NCBI RefSeq assembly: GCF_019204005.1
Contig: NZ_JAGSPA010000001.1
Span: 1-64,000, forward strand
Direction: 5' to 3'
Length of the DNA stretch: 64,000 nucleotides
Origin: Pacificimonas pallii
GTDB lineage: Bacteria > Pseudomonadota > Alphaproteobacteria > Sphingomonadales > Sphingomonadaceae
Shown piece by piece: positions 8,108 to 16,492 of this stretch (within the stretch, counting starts at the first letter, position 1; each line of letters starts with the position of its first letter). Both the position numbers and the translations under genes were made by a program. The notes below the pieces were generated by a model. It did no database searches. It was not told the DNA's origin and saw nothing but the letters and a program-made list of their open reading frames with translations.

Positions 8108-9312
8108 GCGGGCGGCGTTTCCTGTTCCTGCAGGGGCCGCAGGGCGCGTTCTTTCGCAGGCTGGGCGCGCGCCTGTCGGCGGAGGGGCACAGGGTGCTGC
8201 GCATCAACCTGAATGCGGGCGACCGGCATGACTGGCCGCAGGGCCGCAGCGTCAGGTCCCGGCCTGAACGCTGGCCCGAAGAGGTCGCGGCGATCATGGC
8301 CGAACAGGGAACCACCGACCTTGTCCTCTACGGCGATTGCCGCCCCGATCACCGGCACGCCATCGAGGCGGCAAGGCGCAGAAATGCAGCCATCCATGTC
8401 TTCGAGGAAGGCTATTTCCGCCCCGGATTCATGACGCTGGAACAGGGCGGCGTGAACGGGTATTCGCCGCTGCCGCGCACGCCCTATGCCCTGCGTGCCC
8501 GCGCCGTTCAGCTATCCGCAATGCCCGCTGCGCCAGACCTGCCACCCTCGGGGCGAGAGAAGAGCTGGGGTACGTTCATGTATTATGCGCGCGCGCATAT
8601 CGGGGCCGCGTTCCGGCGCTATCCATATCGCGGCTGGCACCGGGGCTGTGCGCCGCTGACCGAAGCGGCGGGATATTCGCGCCGCTGGCTGCGCCGGAAA
8701 CGGGATGCGCACCTGACCGCGCAGGCGCGCGCGGCATGTGCGGGAAAGCGCTATTTCGTGCTGCCAATGCAGATGGATATGGACTTCACGCTGCGCACCC
8801 ATTCGCCTTATGGCGGAATGACGGCGGCGCTGGCGGCGATCCTTCAGGATTTCGCCGCGAATGCGCCCGCAGACACATATCTGATCGTGAAGGTCCACCC
8901 CCATGACAATGGCCGCGTCGACTGGCTGCCGCAGGTGAAGGGCGCACGGATATTCTATTCCGCCGGCGGCGACCTGTCCGCCATGCTGGCACATGCGGCG
9001 GGGCTGGTGACAGTCAACAGCACGTCGGCGCTTGAGGCGCTTCAGCGCGGCGTTCCGGTGAAAGCCATGGGTACGGCGATTTACGATATTGCGGGCCTGA
9101 CGCATGGCGGGGACCTGGCCAGTTTCTGGCAGGCGCCGGAGACGCCGGATGCCGGGCTGTACCGCGCCTTCGAAACGGTCGTGAAACACGATGCGCTCGT
9201 CGCGGGCGACCATGGCAGCGAGGCCGGGCTGGCGATCCTTGTCGAGGGGTCCGCCCGGAAAATCCTTGCCCCCGCGCGCGCATTCCCCGGCGATGAGAGG
9301 CTGTCGGCATGA
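8104..9312 (+). CDS. kpsS: KpsS-like capsule Kdo-linker glycosyltransferase
   Basis: 402 residues starting with an ATGA overlap with kpsC. The KpsS family pattern is clear: FLFLQGPQGAFFRRLGARL at the N-terminus, LVLYGDCRPDH, FEEGYFRPGFMTLEQGGVNG, PLPRTP, LPMQMDMDFTLRTHSPYGGM, IVKVHPHDNG, and VTVNSTSALEALQRGVPVKAMG. In characterised systems KpsS adds the first beta-Kdo to the phosphatidylglycerol acceptor and KpsC extends it. The stop overlaps the following glycosyltransferase start, so expression is probably coupled. Confidence 0.87.
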   Translation: MSGRRFLFLQGPQGAFFRRLGARLSAEGHRVLRINLNAGDRHDWPQGRSVRSRPERWPEEVAAIMAEQGTTDLVLYGDCRPDHRHAIEAARRRNAAIHVFEEGYFRPGFMTLEQGGVNGYSPLPRTPYALRARAVQLSAMPAAPDLPPSGREKSWGTFMYYARAHIGAAFRRYPYRGWHRGCAPLTEAAGYSRRWLRRKRDAHLTAQARAACAGKRYFVLPMQMDMDFTLRTHSPYGGMTAALAAILQDFAANAPADTYLIVKVHPHDNGRVDWLPQVKGARIFYSAGGDLSAMLAHAAGLVTVNSTSALEALQRGVPVKAMGTAIYDIAGLTHGGDLASFWQAPETPDAGLYRAFETVVKHDALVAGDHGSEAGLAILVEGSARKILAPARAFPGDERLSA

Positions 9313-10580
9313 CGCAGCGGACCCTGAAGCGGCTGGGACCGGGCAGCAACGTCCTGACCCTGCCCGGTGCGCCCGGGCGCATGCGGGCCGCCCTGGCGCC
9401 TGCCCGTGGCGGGCCGCGCTTTCACCTGGACCTGTCCCGGCTGATGTCGCGCGTGCACCACCCGGCGCCGACCGGCGTCGACCGGGTCGAAATGGCCTAT
9501 GCGACGCACCTGCCGCAGCTTCTTGGCAGTGATCTTGGCTATGTCGCGCGCCATCCGACGGGACTGTTCGGTGCCCTGCGCCCTGACGATGTCGCGCGCT
9601 TCCTCGACCGTGAGCAGGCGAAATGGGCGGGTGTGAGGGCTGCGGGATCGGGACACACGCTGAAAACACTGGCGGGTGCCGTGCCGCGCCTGGCCCCGCC
9701 CGGGCGCGGCGGGACGATGATCCTCGCCTCGCCCAGCAATCTGCACAATCGCGCACGTTTTCGCGCCATGAAGCGCAGCCTGGATGCGCGGCTGGTGGCG
9801 CTGGTGCATGACCTGATCCCGCTGACACATCCGGAATATGCCCGGCCCGACGGCGCAGCGAAACATGCCGCGCGCATGGAGACATTGCGGCTGGAAGCGG
9901 ACGCGCTGGTAACGAACAGCGCATCGACGGCCGCAGCGCTTCACGCCTTCTGGGAAGCCGCGGATCACCCACCCATTCATGCGTCCCGGCTGGGCGTGGA
10001 CATCCCCCGCCCCGGCGAGCCGACCACACGTGCCCGGCCCTATTTCCTGTGCGTCAGCACAATTGAGCCGCGGAAGAATCACCTGCTGCTGTTACAGGTC
10101 TGGCGGCATTTCGCGGAAACCCGCGCGCCCGAGGATATTCCCGAACTGCTGGTCGTGGGTCGCCGGGGGTGGGAGAATGAGCACATTCTGGACCTGCTGG
10201 AGCGCGGCCCCGCAACGCGTCCGCACGTGCGGGAGCTTGGGCCGCTGGCGGAGCCGGAACTGACGGCTCTGATGCGCGGCGCGCGCGCGCTGTTGATGCC
10301 CAGCTTTGCCGAGGGGTTCGGCCTGCCCGTCGCCGAAGCGCTGGCCGTGGGCACGCCGGTCATCGCCAGCAACCTGGCCGCGCATCACGATGCCGGCGGC
10401 GAGGTGCCGGAGTTCCTGAGCCCGCTGGACGGCGACGGCTGGGGCAGGGCGATCCTGGACTATATGACGGACGGCCCGCGCCGCGAAGCGCAGCGGGCGC
10501 GCATGGCGGACTGGCAGGCCCCGGCATGGGACGCGCATCTTGACACTGTCATCGCCGCCGCAGAGGCCGTGATGGCATGA
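9309..10580 (+). CDS. GT4-type glycosyltransferase
   Basis: 423 residues. The C-terminal half has the GT-B family 4 signature: FLCVSTIEPRKNHLLLLQVW at the start of the nucleotide-sugar domain and PSFAEGFGLPVAEALAVGTP, which holds the EX7E-type Glu pair, followed by VIASNL. The N-terminal acceptor domain includes RPTGVDR-type text (APTGVDRVEMAYA) often seen in glycosyltransferases of surface polysaccharide loci. It lies between kpsS and kpsM with four-base overlaps on both sides, so it probably adds a sugar to the capsule repeat or its linker. Donor and linkage cannot be read from sequence. Confidence 0.88.
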   Translation: MTQRTLKRLGPGSNVLTLPGAPGRMRAALAPARGGPRFHLDLSRLMSRVHHPAPTGVDRVEMAYATHLPQLLGSDLGYVARHPTGLFGALRPDDVARFLDREQAKWAGVRAAGSGHTLKTLAGAVPRLAPPGRGGTMILASPSNLHNRARFRAMKRSLDARLVALVHDLIPLTHPEYARPDGAAKHAARMETLRLEADALVTNSASTAAALHAFWEAADHPPIHASRLGVDIPRPGEPTTRARPYFLCVSTIEPRKNHLLLLQVWRHFAETRAPEDIPELLVVGRRGWENEHILDLLERGPATRPHVRELGPLAEPELTALMRGARALLMPSFAEGFGLPVAEALAVGTPVIASNLAAHHDAGGEVPEFLSPLDGDGWGRAILDYMTDGPRREAQRARMADWQAPAWDAHLDTVIAAAEAVMA

Positions 10581-11365
10581 ATGTGATGACCCTGAACGAC
10601 GCCTTCTCGATCCAGCGCAGCGTCGTTGGCGCGCTGATCATGCGGGAATTGCACACCCGCTATGGCCGCGACAATGTCGGCTATTTGTGGCTGTTCCTGG
10701 AGCCTGCGCTGCTGTCGCTGCTGGTGGCGCTTATCCACGTGGGCAACCCGAACAGCCCGGCAACGTCGATCGATCCCGTCCCCTTCGGCCTGATCGGCTA
10801 TACCACCTTCATCATGTTCCGCGCCCTGTTCACGCGCGCCGATGCCGTGATCGAAACCAACACGCCGCTGCTATATCACCGGCAGGTGACGATCTTCGAC
10901 ATGGTGCTGGCACGCGGCCTGCTGGAGCTGGCGGCGACGATTGTCGTGCTCGCGGTGCTGCTGGGCGCGGCGACGCTGGCGGGAGCGGCGATGCCGCCTG
11001 CCCGGCCGCTGGCGCTGCTGGCGGGACTTGCCTGTCTGTGGATATGGTCGTTCGGCCTGTCCCTGCTGGTGTGCGCGGCCACGAACGAGAACCGCCTCGT
11101 GACCAAGTTCGTCCATCCGATCAGCTATATATTGCTGCCGCTTTCCGGCGCGTTCTACATGCTGGAATGGCTGCCGCAGCCATATCGGGACATCATGTCA
11201 TGGTTCCCGATGACGCAGATGTTCGAGCTGATCCGGCATGGCCAGTTCGCGGGCGCGGAGGCGACCTATGTGCAGCCGGTCTATCTGGTGTTTTCCTGCA
11301 TGGTCGTGCTGTTCCTGGGCCTCCTCGCCGTTCGCGCGGTTCGCAGACATGTGCATATCGGTTAA
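10577..11365 (+). CDS. kpsM: Capsule ABC transporter permease (KpsM type)
   Basis: 262 residues with about six hydrophobic segments and the ABC-2 export permease layout: a short amphipathic N-terminus (GALIMRELHTRYGRDNVGYLW), then ALLSLLVALIHVG and later LLPLSGAFYMLEWLPQPYRDI, a family hallmark. It would form the inner-membrane channel for lipid-linked capsule. The start overlaps the preceding stop (ATGA). The ATPase partner KpsT normally sits next to this gene; here the next gene, 11 bases on, is kpsE and no ABC ATPase is encoded in the operon. Confidence 0.9.
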   Translation: MNVMTLNDAFSIQRSVVGALIMRELHTRYGRDNVGYLWLFLEPALLSLLVALIHVGNPNSPATSIDPVPFGLIGYTTFIMFRALFTRADAVIETNTPLLYHRQVTIFDMVLARGLLELAATIVVLAVLLGAATLAGAAMPPARPLALLAGLACLWIWSFGLSLLVCAATNENRLVTKFVHPISYILLPLSGAFYMLEWLPQPYRDIMSWFPMTQMFELIRHGQFAGAEATYVQPVYLVFSCMVVLFLGLLAVRAVRRHVHIG

Positions 11366-11376
11366 GGGCAGACGCG

Positions 11377-12540
11377 ATGGACACGCAGACCCCGCCCTAT
11401 TTGCTGACCGAAACCGAGGCACCGCCGCGGCGCAGCTGGGCGCGGCGCAACCGCTGGTTCATCGCGCTGGTGCTGGCGCCGACCGCCCTGGTCGCCGCGT
11501 GGCTGTTCCTGTTCGCGGCGGACCAGTATCGAAGCGAAACGCATTTCCTGATCCGTTCGTCGGACCCCGGCGGTTCGGGCATCGAAGTCGGCGGCCTTGC
11601 GCAGATGATCGGCATGGGCGGTGTTGGCGGACTGGGCGGCGGCAGCGGCGATGCGATCAGTGTCGCCGACTATCTCGATTCCCACGACGCCGTGGCCGCC
11701 GCTGATGAAAAGCTGGATCTGGTGAGCATTTTCCGCGCGCCGGAAGCCGACATGATCTCGCGCCTGTGGTCCGCCGACCCGGAAGCCGAAACACTGCTGC
11801 GGCACTATCGCCGAAAGGTGGGCGTCGATTACGATGTCGACACGGGCATCACGACGCTGACGGTGCAGGCCTACAGGCCAGAACATGCGCAAACGCTGGC
11901 CGCGACGCTGCTGGAACTTGGCGAAGAGCGCGTCAATGCGCTGAATGGCGCGCGCGAGACCGAACTGGTTGAGAGCACGCGTGCGCGGCTGGACGAGGCG
12001 AAGGCCGAGCTTGCCGCTGTCAATGGCCGCATGGCGCAATATCGCCGCGACGAACGCCAGATCGACCCGGCCCTGTCCGGGAAGGCAGGCACGGAACTGG
12101 TCGCGGCACTGCGCGGAGAACTGGCGTCGCTGCGCGCGCAGGAAGCAGCGATGGCGGGCGTGTCCCGCGACAGTCCGCAGCGCGTCGCCATGCGCCGCCG
12201 CATCGCCTCTGTATCGGGCGCGGTCACCGCCGCCGAAGCGCGCCTCAGCGGTACGGCACAGGGCGCAGTCGCCGCCGGAATCGGCATATTCGAAACGCTG
12301 CGCATGGAGCAGGAACTGGCAGCGCGGCGCTACGAGATGACAGCCGCCATGTATGACAAGGCGCGCGCCGATGCGCTGCGGCAGAATCTGTTCCTGGAGC
12401 GCGTTGTGCAGCCGAACCTGCCGGAACGCGCGCTCTATCCGGAGCGGTTCACCATCACGCTGACGCTCCTCTTCGGGCTCGCGCTGGCCTATGGAATTGG
12501 CTGGCTGATCCTGGCGGGCGTCCGCGAACACGCCGCCTGA
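11377..12540 (+). CDS. kpsE: Capsule export inner-membrane/periplasmic protein (KpsE type, PCP-3)
   Basis: 387 residues. One membrane segment near the N-terminus (FIALVLAPTALVAAWLFLF) and one at the C-terminus (ITLTLLFGLALAYGIGWLIL) flank a long periplasmic domain with coiled coil (residues ~190-290, rich in Ala, Glu and Arg heptads). This is the polysaccharide co-polymerase type 3 layout. The segment VVQPNLPERALYPERFTI before the last helix is a family motif. It would bridge KpsM to an outer-membrane channel. No outer-membrane channel gene (KpsD) follows; the operon ends here and is followed by the SRP RNA. Confidence 0.88.
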   Translation: MDTQTPPYLLTETEAPPRRSWARRNRWFIALVLAPTALVAAWLFLFAADQYRSETHFLIRSSDPGGSGIEVGGLAQMIGMGGVGGLGGGSGDAISVADYLDSHDAVAAADEKLDLVSIFRAPEADMISRLWSADPEAETLLRHYRRKVGVDYDVDTGITTLTVQAYRPEHAQTLAATLLELGEERVNALNGARETELVESTRARLDEAKAELAAVNGRMAQYRRDERQIDPALSGKAGTELVAALRGELASLRAQEAAMAGVSRDSPQRVAMRRRIASVSGAVTAAEARLSGTAQGAVAAGIGIFETLRMEQELAARRYEMTAAMYDKARADALRQNLFLERVVQPNLPERALYPERFTITLTLLFGLALAYGIGWLILAGVREHAA

Positions 12541-12563
12541 TTGCCGGCGCGGACAGGCGAATC

Positions 12564-12592
12564 TTGCCAAATGAGCGCGTCGTCGCCATATG
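12564..12592 (+). promoter_or_regulatory. Promoter for SRP RNA
   Basis: TTGCCA (12564-12569), a 17-base spacer and CATATG (12587-12592) resemble a sigma-70 promoter. The expected transcription start, about 12599, coincides with the 5' arm of the SRP RNA, which supports the call. Confidence 0.5.
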
Positions 12593-12597
12593 CGCTG

Positions 12598-12690
12598 ACG
12601 GAAGTCGGGCGGGTGCGGCACTCGCCAACCCGGTCAGGTCCGGAAGGAAGCAGCCGTAACGAATTCGTCGCAGGTCGTTCCGGCTTCCAC
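12598..12690 (+). ncRNA. ffs: Small bacterial signal recognition particle RNA (4.5S)
   Basis: The conserved apical domain GGTCAGGTCCGGAAGGAAGC followed by AGCCGTAACGA is present around 12632-12662; this is the Ffh-binding loop. The outer stem closes between GGAAGTC (12600-12606) and GGCTTCC (12682-12688) with one G-U pair. The length (about 93 nt) fits the short alphaproteobacterial form without an Alu domain. Ends are estimated from the stem. It lies just upstream of dnaX, a common place for this gene in alphaproteobacteria. Confidence 0.93.
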
Positions 12691-12764
12691 CCAAAACGCA
12701 GCATGAGGCGATTGGCCCGCTGCACCTCCGGCTCCGCCGGTAGCGCTTGCCAAACCTGTACCCC

Positions 12765-12856
12765 GATCATCCTGAGCGCAGTCGAGGGACGCACCATGGT
12801 ATCGCAGCAGCCTGAGTGCGTCCTTCGACTGCGCTCAGGATGATCAGGTTTTTTTT
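12765..12856 (+). terminator. REP-pair hairpin followed by a T8 tract
   Basis: Two inverted copies of a palindromic repeat (arms 12765-12794 and 12816-12845, each holding CCTGAGCGCAGTCGA or its complement) can fold into a long hairpin. After four bases comes TTTTTTTT (12849-12856) and then nine G. It could end transcription from ffs or kps. The same repeat occurs alone at 17349-17378, so it is a dispersed element reused at this spot. Confidence 0.55.
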
Positions 12857-12931
12857 GGGGGGGGGTGCCTCATATGCCTAATCGGCCAACGAAGCGCTGA
12901 CATTCCCGCGCCAAGCGCCTACACTCTTGCC

Positions 12932-14698
12932 ATGTCCGACTTCAGTCTCGAATCGCCGCCCGCAGACGACGCGCCGCAGGAATATCGCGTCCTGGCGCGG
13001 AAATACCGCCCGACGCGTTTCGCCGACCTGATCGGGCAGGATGCGATGGTACAGACGCTGGGCAATGCGATTGCCAAGGACCGCATCGCGCATGCTTTTT
13101 TGATGACCGGCGTCCGCGGGGTCGGGAAGACCTCGACAGCGCGCCTGATCGCAAAGGCGCTCAACTGTATCGGCCCGGACGGTCGCGGCGGCCCCACCAT
13201 CGATCCGTGCGGTGTCTGTGAACCCTGCAAGGCGATCACCGAGGGCCGCTTCATCGACGTCGTTGAAATGGACGCCGCCAGCCATACCGGCGTCGACGAC
13301 ATGCGCGATGTCATCGATTCGGTACGCTATGCCGCCGTTTCCGGCCGCTACAAGATCCATATTATCGACGAAGTCCACATGCTGTCGAAAAGCGCGTTCA
13401 ATGCGCTTCTGAAAACGCTCGAAGAGCCGCCCGACCATGTGAAATTCATCTTCGCCACGACCGAGCTCAACAAGGTGCCCGTCACTGTCCTGTCGCGCAC
13501 TCAGCGCTTCGACCTGAAGCGCATTCCCGCCGACCTGCTTGTCAGCCATTTCGCCGGCATCGCGGAAAAGGAAGGCGCCGGGATCGAGGAAGACGCGCTG
13601 CGCCTGATCGCCGCCGCTGCCGAAGGCTCGGTGCGCGACGGACTGTCGCTGCTGGACCAGGCGATTGCGCATGGAGCCGGGGAAATTACCGCCGAGGCCG
13701 TGCGCGCCATGCTGGGCCTTAGCGACCGGGGCCGCACGCGCGCTTTGCTTGCCGCGGTCCTGACGGGCGATTCGCAGGCGGCCTTGACCGAACTGAATGC
13801 GCAATATGAGCTGGGCGTCGCGCCGGATATGGCGATCGAATCCCTGCTGGAAACCGTGCACGCCATTACGCGCGTGCAAGTGGGCGCGCAGGTCGATCTC
13901 GTCATGTCGGCGGAGGGCCAAGAACAGCTTGGCGTGTGGGCGAACGAAATGAGCGCGGCGACGCTGCACCGGTTCTGGCAGCTGCTGCTGAAGGGCCTGG
14001 AAGAAGTGAAGCGCGGGACGATGGCCCTGCAGACGGCGGAAATGGTGCTGCTGCGCCTCATCCACGCCGCCGGCATGCCCGATCCCGGCGCCCTGATGCG
14101 CGCGCTCGAAGAAAAAACGGTGGATGTGCCGCTGGTCCGGAGCGAGCCGCCTTTGCCTGACGCGACACCGGCGCGCGCGTCGGCAAGCGCACCGGTCAGC
14201 GGGGCGACGGCTGACGACCTGAGCGTTTCCCCAGCGCCGCCGGAATATTCACCGCCGCTGGAAGCTTCCCTGTCCGCGCCAGCCCAGACCGCGATGATCA
14301 GCGGGAAACCGGTACCGGCGGACTACACGGCGCTGGTCGCGGCGGTCGAGATCGACGAGCCCATGCTGGGGGCCTGGTTATATGATGACGCCGCGCCGGT
14401 GACATTTGCGGGCGGCGAACTGGTGCTGACCGGCAAGCGCAATCCGGGGTGCATGGCCAGCCTCAACGCCTGGATGACCACCCATTTCGGTGACAGGCTG
14501 ACCGCGCGTTTCGAGGATGGCGGCGACGCGATGACACTGCATCAGCAGGATGAGGCGCGCAGGGAAGCGGAGACGGCCGCCGTCCTGGCCGATCCCAATG
14601 TCCAGCGTGTGTTTGCCGCGTTTCCGGATGCCGAACTTACCGACTATACGCTACAGGACACCAATTCCCGCGGGGACGAACGAAGGACAGCCCGATGA
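12932..14698 (+). CDS. dnaX: DNA polymerase III subunits gamma and tau
   Basis: 588 residues. The clamp-loader AAA+ core occupies about residues 18-380: YRVLARKYRPTRFADLIGQD, Walker A GVRGVGKTSTARLIAKALNC, a four-Cys zinc module (NC...DPCGVCEPC), VVEMDAASHTGVDDMRD, Walker B IHIIDEVHMLS, and the sensor segment FIFATTELNKVPVTVLSRTQ. The remaining ~200 residues are a low-complexity linker and the tau-specific domain. It loads the beta clamp at replication forks. The start at 12932 lacks a strong Shine-Dalgarno but the N-terminus aligns with the family. It overlaps ybaB by four bases, the usual bacterial pairing. Confidence 0.97.
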   Translation: MSDFSLESPPADDAPQEYRVLARKYRPTRFADLIGQDAMVQTLGNAIAKDRIAHAFLMTGVRGVGKTSTARLIAKALNCIGPDGRGGPTIDPCGVCEPCKAITEGRFIDVVEMDAASHTGVDDMRDVIDSVRYAAVSGRYKIHIIDEVHMLSKSAFNALLKTLEEPPDHVKFIFATTELNKVPVTVLSRTQRFDLKRIPADLLVSHFAGIAEKEGAGIEEDALRLIAAAAEGSVRDGLSLLDQAIAHGAGEITAEAVRAMLGLSDRGRTRALLAAVLTGDSQAALTELNAQYELGVAPDMAIESLLETVHAITRVQVGAQVDLVMSAEGQEQLGVWANEMSAATLHRFWQLLLKGLEEVKRGTMALQTAEMVLLRLIHAAGMPDPGALMRALEEKTVDVPLVRSEPPLPDATPARASASAPVSGATADDLSVSPAPPEYSPPLEASLSAPAQTAMISGKPVPADYTALVAAVEIDEPMLGAWLYDDAAPVTFAGGELVLTGKRNPGCMASLNAWMTTHFGDRLTARFEDGGDAMTLHQQDEARREAETAAVLADPNVQRVFAAFPDAELTDYTLQDTNSRGDERRTAR

Positions 14699-15018
14699 AA
14701 AACATGGACGACATCATGCGCGCTGCGCAGAATGTGCAGGAAGAACTGCAAAAGGCGCAGGCGAAACTGGATGATATCCATGTCGAGGGACAGTCCGGCG
14801 GCGGGATGGTCATCGTCAAGGCGACCGCGAAGGGCCGCATCACCGGCGTTACCATCGACCCGTCCCTGATCGTTCCCGGCGACAAGGAAATGCTGGAAGA
14901 CCTGATTGCCGCCGCGTTCAACGACGCGAAGGAGAAGGCCGACCGCGCCGGTCAGGCGGAAATGGAGAAGATGTCGAGTGCCCTGCCACTGCCGCCGGGC
15001 TTCAAGCTGCCATTCTGA
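14695..15018 (+). CDS. YbaB/EbfC nucleoid-associated protein
   Basis: 107 residues with the family core VQEELQKAQAKLDDIHVEGQ, a beta-hairpin segment rich in Gly (SGGGMVIVKATAKGRITGVTID), and the C-terminal helix ending MEKMSSALPLPPGFKLPF. The small dimeric protein binds DNA like tweezers and is nearly always next to dnaX and recR. The ATGA overlap with dnaX suggests translational coupling. recR is not the next gene here: an opposite-strand gene follows after four bases. Confidence 0.95.
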   Translation: MKNMDDIMRAAQNVQEELQKAQAKLDDIHVEGQSGGGMVIVKATAKGRITGVTIDPSLIVPGDKEMLEDLIAAAFNDAKEKADRAGQAEMEKMSSALPLPPGFKLPF

Positions 15019-15021
15019 GGG

Positions 15022-15516
15022 TCAGCGGGCGCGTCGATACTGCACCCGCATGAATTCGCGCCAGCCGTCCTCGGTCAAAACCCAGTCGGTGACGATCAGC
15101 GTGCCGTCCTCCCCCATACGGTATTCCGAACGGCCACGCTCGGTTTGCGCCTCGCCCCAGTGCGTTATGAGGGTGCGATCCTGCCAGACCGCGTGTAGCG
15201 GGTGAAGTGAACCGTTGGTGTCGATCCAATATCCGGACAGATCGTCATCGCCCATCCGGTAGACGCCCTGTCCCATGAAAAGCCTGGCGCCGCCGTCCGC
15301 CGCGCGCACGTCATATTCGAGGTTCATCTGCGTTTCGTGGAGGCCCGGCATCCAGCGAAGCGTGCATTTCGCGGGCGTCCCCCACGCGTCGCAGTCCGAA
15401 TGCCAGTCTCCCGTCAGTGCTTTCGGGCCGTCTTCCGCCGTCTGGGCGACACCCGGGACCGCCGCCCCCAGAACGAGCGCGAAAGCGACTGCGCGAGCCG
15501 TGTGAAGAATTGTCAT
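15022..15516 (-). CDS. Secreted protein of unknown function
   Basis: 164 residues from the ATG at 15516, which has a GGAAAAGGAA ribosome site and overlaps the stop of the upstream AraC-family gene (ATGA). A signal peptide (MTILHTARAVAFALVLGAAV, cleavage near VAQTA) is followed by about 140 residues rich in Trp and Asp with two Cys near the start (GDWHSDCDAWGTPAKC). The repeated pattern of short aromatic beta-strands (MNLEYDV, YWIDTNG, TLITHWGEAQ) suggests a lipocalin-like or beta-barrel fold, as in small secreted DUF proteins, but I cannot name the family. It is probably co-transcribed with the regulator. Confidence 0.7.
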   Translation of the reverse strand: MTILHTARAVAFALVLGAAVPGVAQTAEDGPKALTGDWHSDCDAWGTPAKCTLRWMPGLHETQMNLEYDVRAADGGARLFMGQGVYRMGDDDLSGYWIDTNGSLHPLHAVWQDRTLITHWGEAQTERGRSEYRMGEDGTLIVTDWVLTEDGWREFMRVQYRRAR

Positions 15517-16409
15517 TTCGATTCCTTTTCCTTCGGTGATGCGATGCGGCAAATCGGGACATGTATGTCCGTCCTTAGCGAGGCTTCGGCGGTTTCGCCG
15601 GGGTCGTCGACATAGTGAAACACCGTCGGACGATCGGCGAGGATCAGGTCGCTGCGACCGAGAATCATGCGGTAGATGATGTCGACTGTACCCGGGAGCG
15701 CCCGGTAGCTACCGATGTGCCGGGCGCGCAGATGCTCGCCGCCCGCGACAGTCATGGCCTCCGCGCCTGCCGGAACGGCCGCGTCACCCGCGCGCAGCCG
15801 AAACCCGCAATCGAAGACGGGCCTGCCGTCGACGCCGCCCTCCAGATCGTCATGCGCGCGGCCGATAATTGCGGTAACGCCTTGCGTGCCGCCAAGCGCG
15901 CTCGCCAGCGCGGAGAAAGTGCCGGCGACATCGGGATAGAGCGCCTCGGTCCTGACGGCGACGATTTCAAATGGATCGAAGCGTGCAATTTCAATCGCCA
16001 GCAGGCGTGGCCCCGCTTCACCGCCTGCCATCTCGACATGCGCGAGCCGTTCGACGAGCCGGGCGAGGATATGAGGTTCGTTTCGCAATTCGCTTGCCGT
16101 CTTGCCCGTCTGCATCTTCAGCGCCTTCGCAAAAGACTGGCTGGAGCCATAGCCCGCCAGAAAGGCGGCGTCGGTAACGCTCCGCTCCCGCCGCTGCAGC
16201 GCGTTTGTGCCGCGTGCCAGCCTTAATCGCGCGAGAGCCTGGGCGCAGGTCTCGCCCGTCACAATGCGAAAAACGCGGTGAAAGTGGAATTTCGAAAAGG
16301 CCGCCGCGCCGGCAAGTTCGTCGAGGCTGGGCGGCGCATCCTCGTCAGCCATCCGTGTCGACATCAAATCGACAGCACGTTCGATCCTGTCCCTGACGTC
16401 GCTGCGCAT
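15513..16409 (-). CDS. AraC-family regulator with GyrI-like ligand-binding domain
   Basis: 298 residues. Residues ~1-110 are a double helix-turn-helix of the AraC type (LDELAGAAAFSKFHFHRVFR, then DAAFLAGYGSSQSFAKALKM). Residues ~135-290 match the GyrI-like/small-molecule binding domain (ARFDPFEIVAVRTEALYP and GEHLRARHIGSYRALPGTVD, ending in a DIHVPI strand). Proteins of this layout (Rob/SoxS-like) sense small or toxic compounds and control efflux or stress genes. I use the start at 16409, because longer upstream reading is unlike any family. The immediate downstream secreted protein overlaps it and is a likely operon partner. Confidence 0.9.
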   Translation of the reverse strand: MRSDVRDRIERAVDLMSTRMADEDAPPSLDELAGAAAFSKFHFHRVFRIVTGETCAQALARLRLARGTNALQRRERSVTDAAFLAGYGSSQSFAKALKMQTGKTASELRNEPHILARLVERLAHVEMAGGEAGPRLLAIEIARFDPFEIVAVRTEALYPDVAGTFSALASALGGTQGVTAIIGRAHDDLEGGVDGRPVFDCGFRLRAGDAAVPAGAEAMTVAGGEHLRARHIGSYRALPGTVDIIYRMILGRSDLILADRPTVFHYVDDPGETAEASLRTDIHVPICRIASPKEKESK

Positions 16410-16492
16410 AGCCGTGCCTACCTTACCATCCTGCCGAAGGGCAGCATAACACCCGTTCGCACCGCGCGGCGTGTCCGGTCTTGCGCTTTGGC

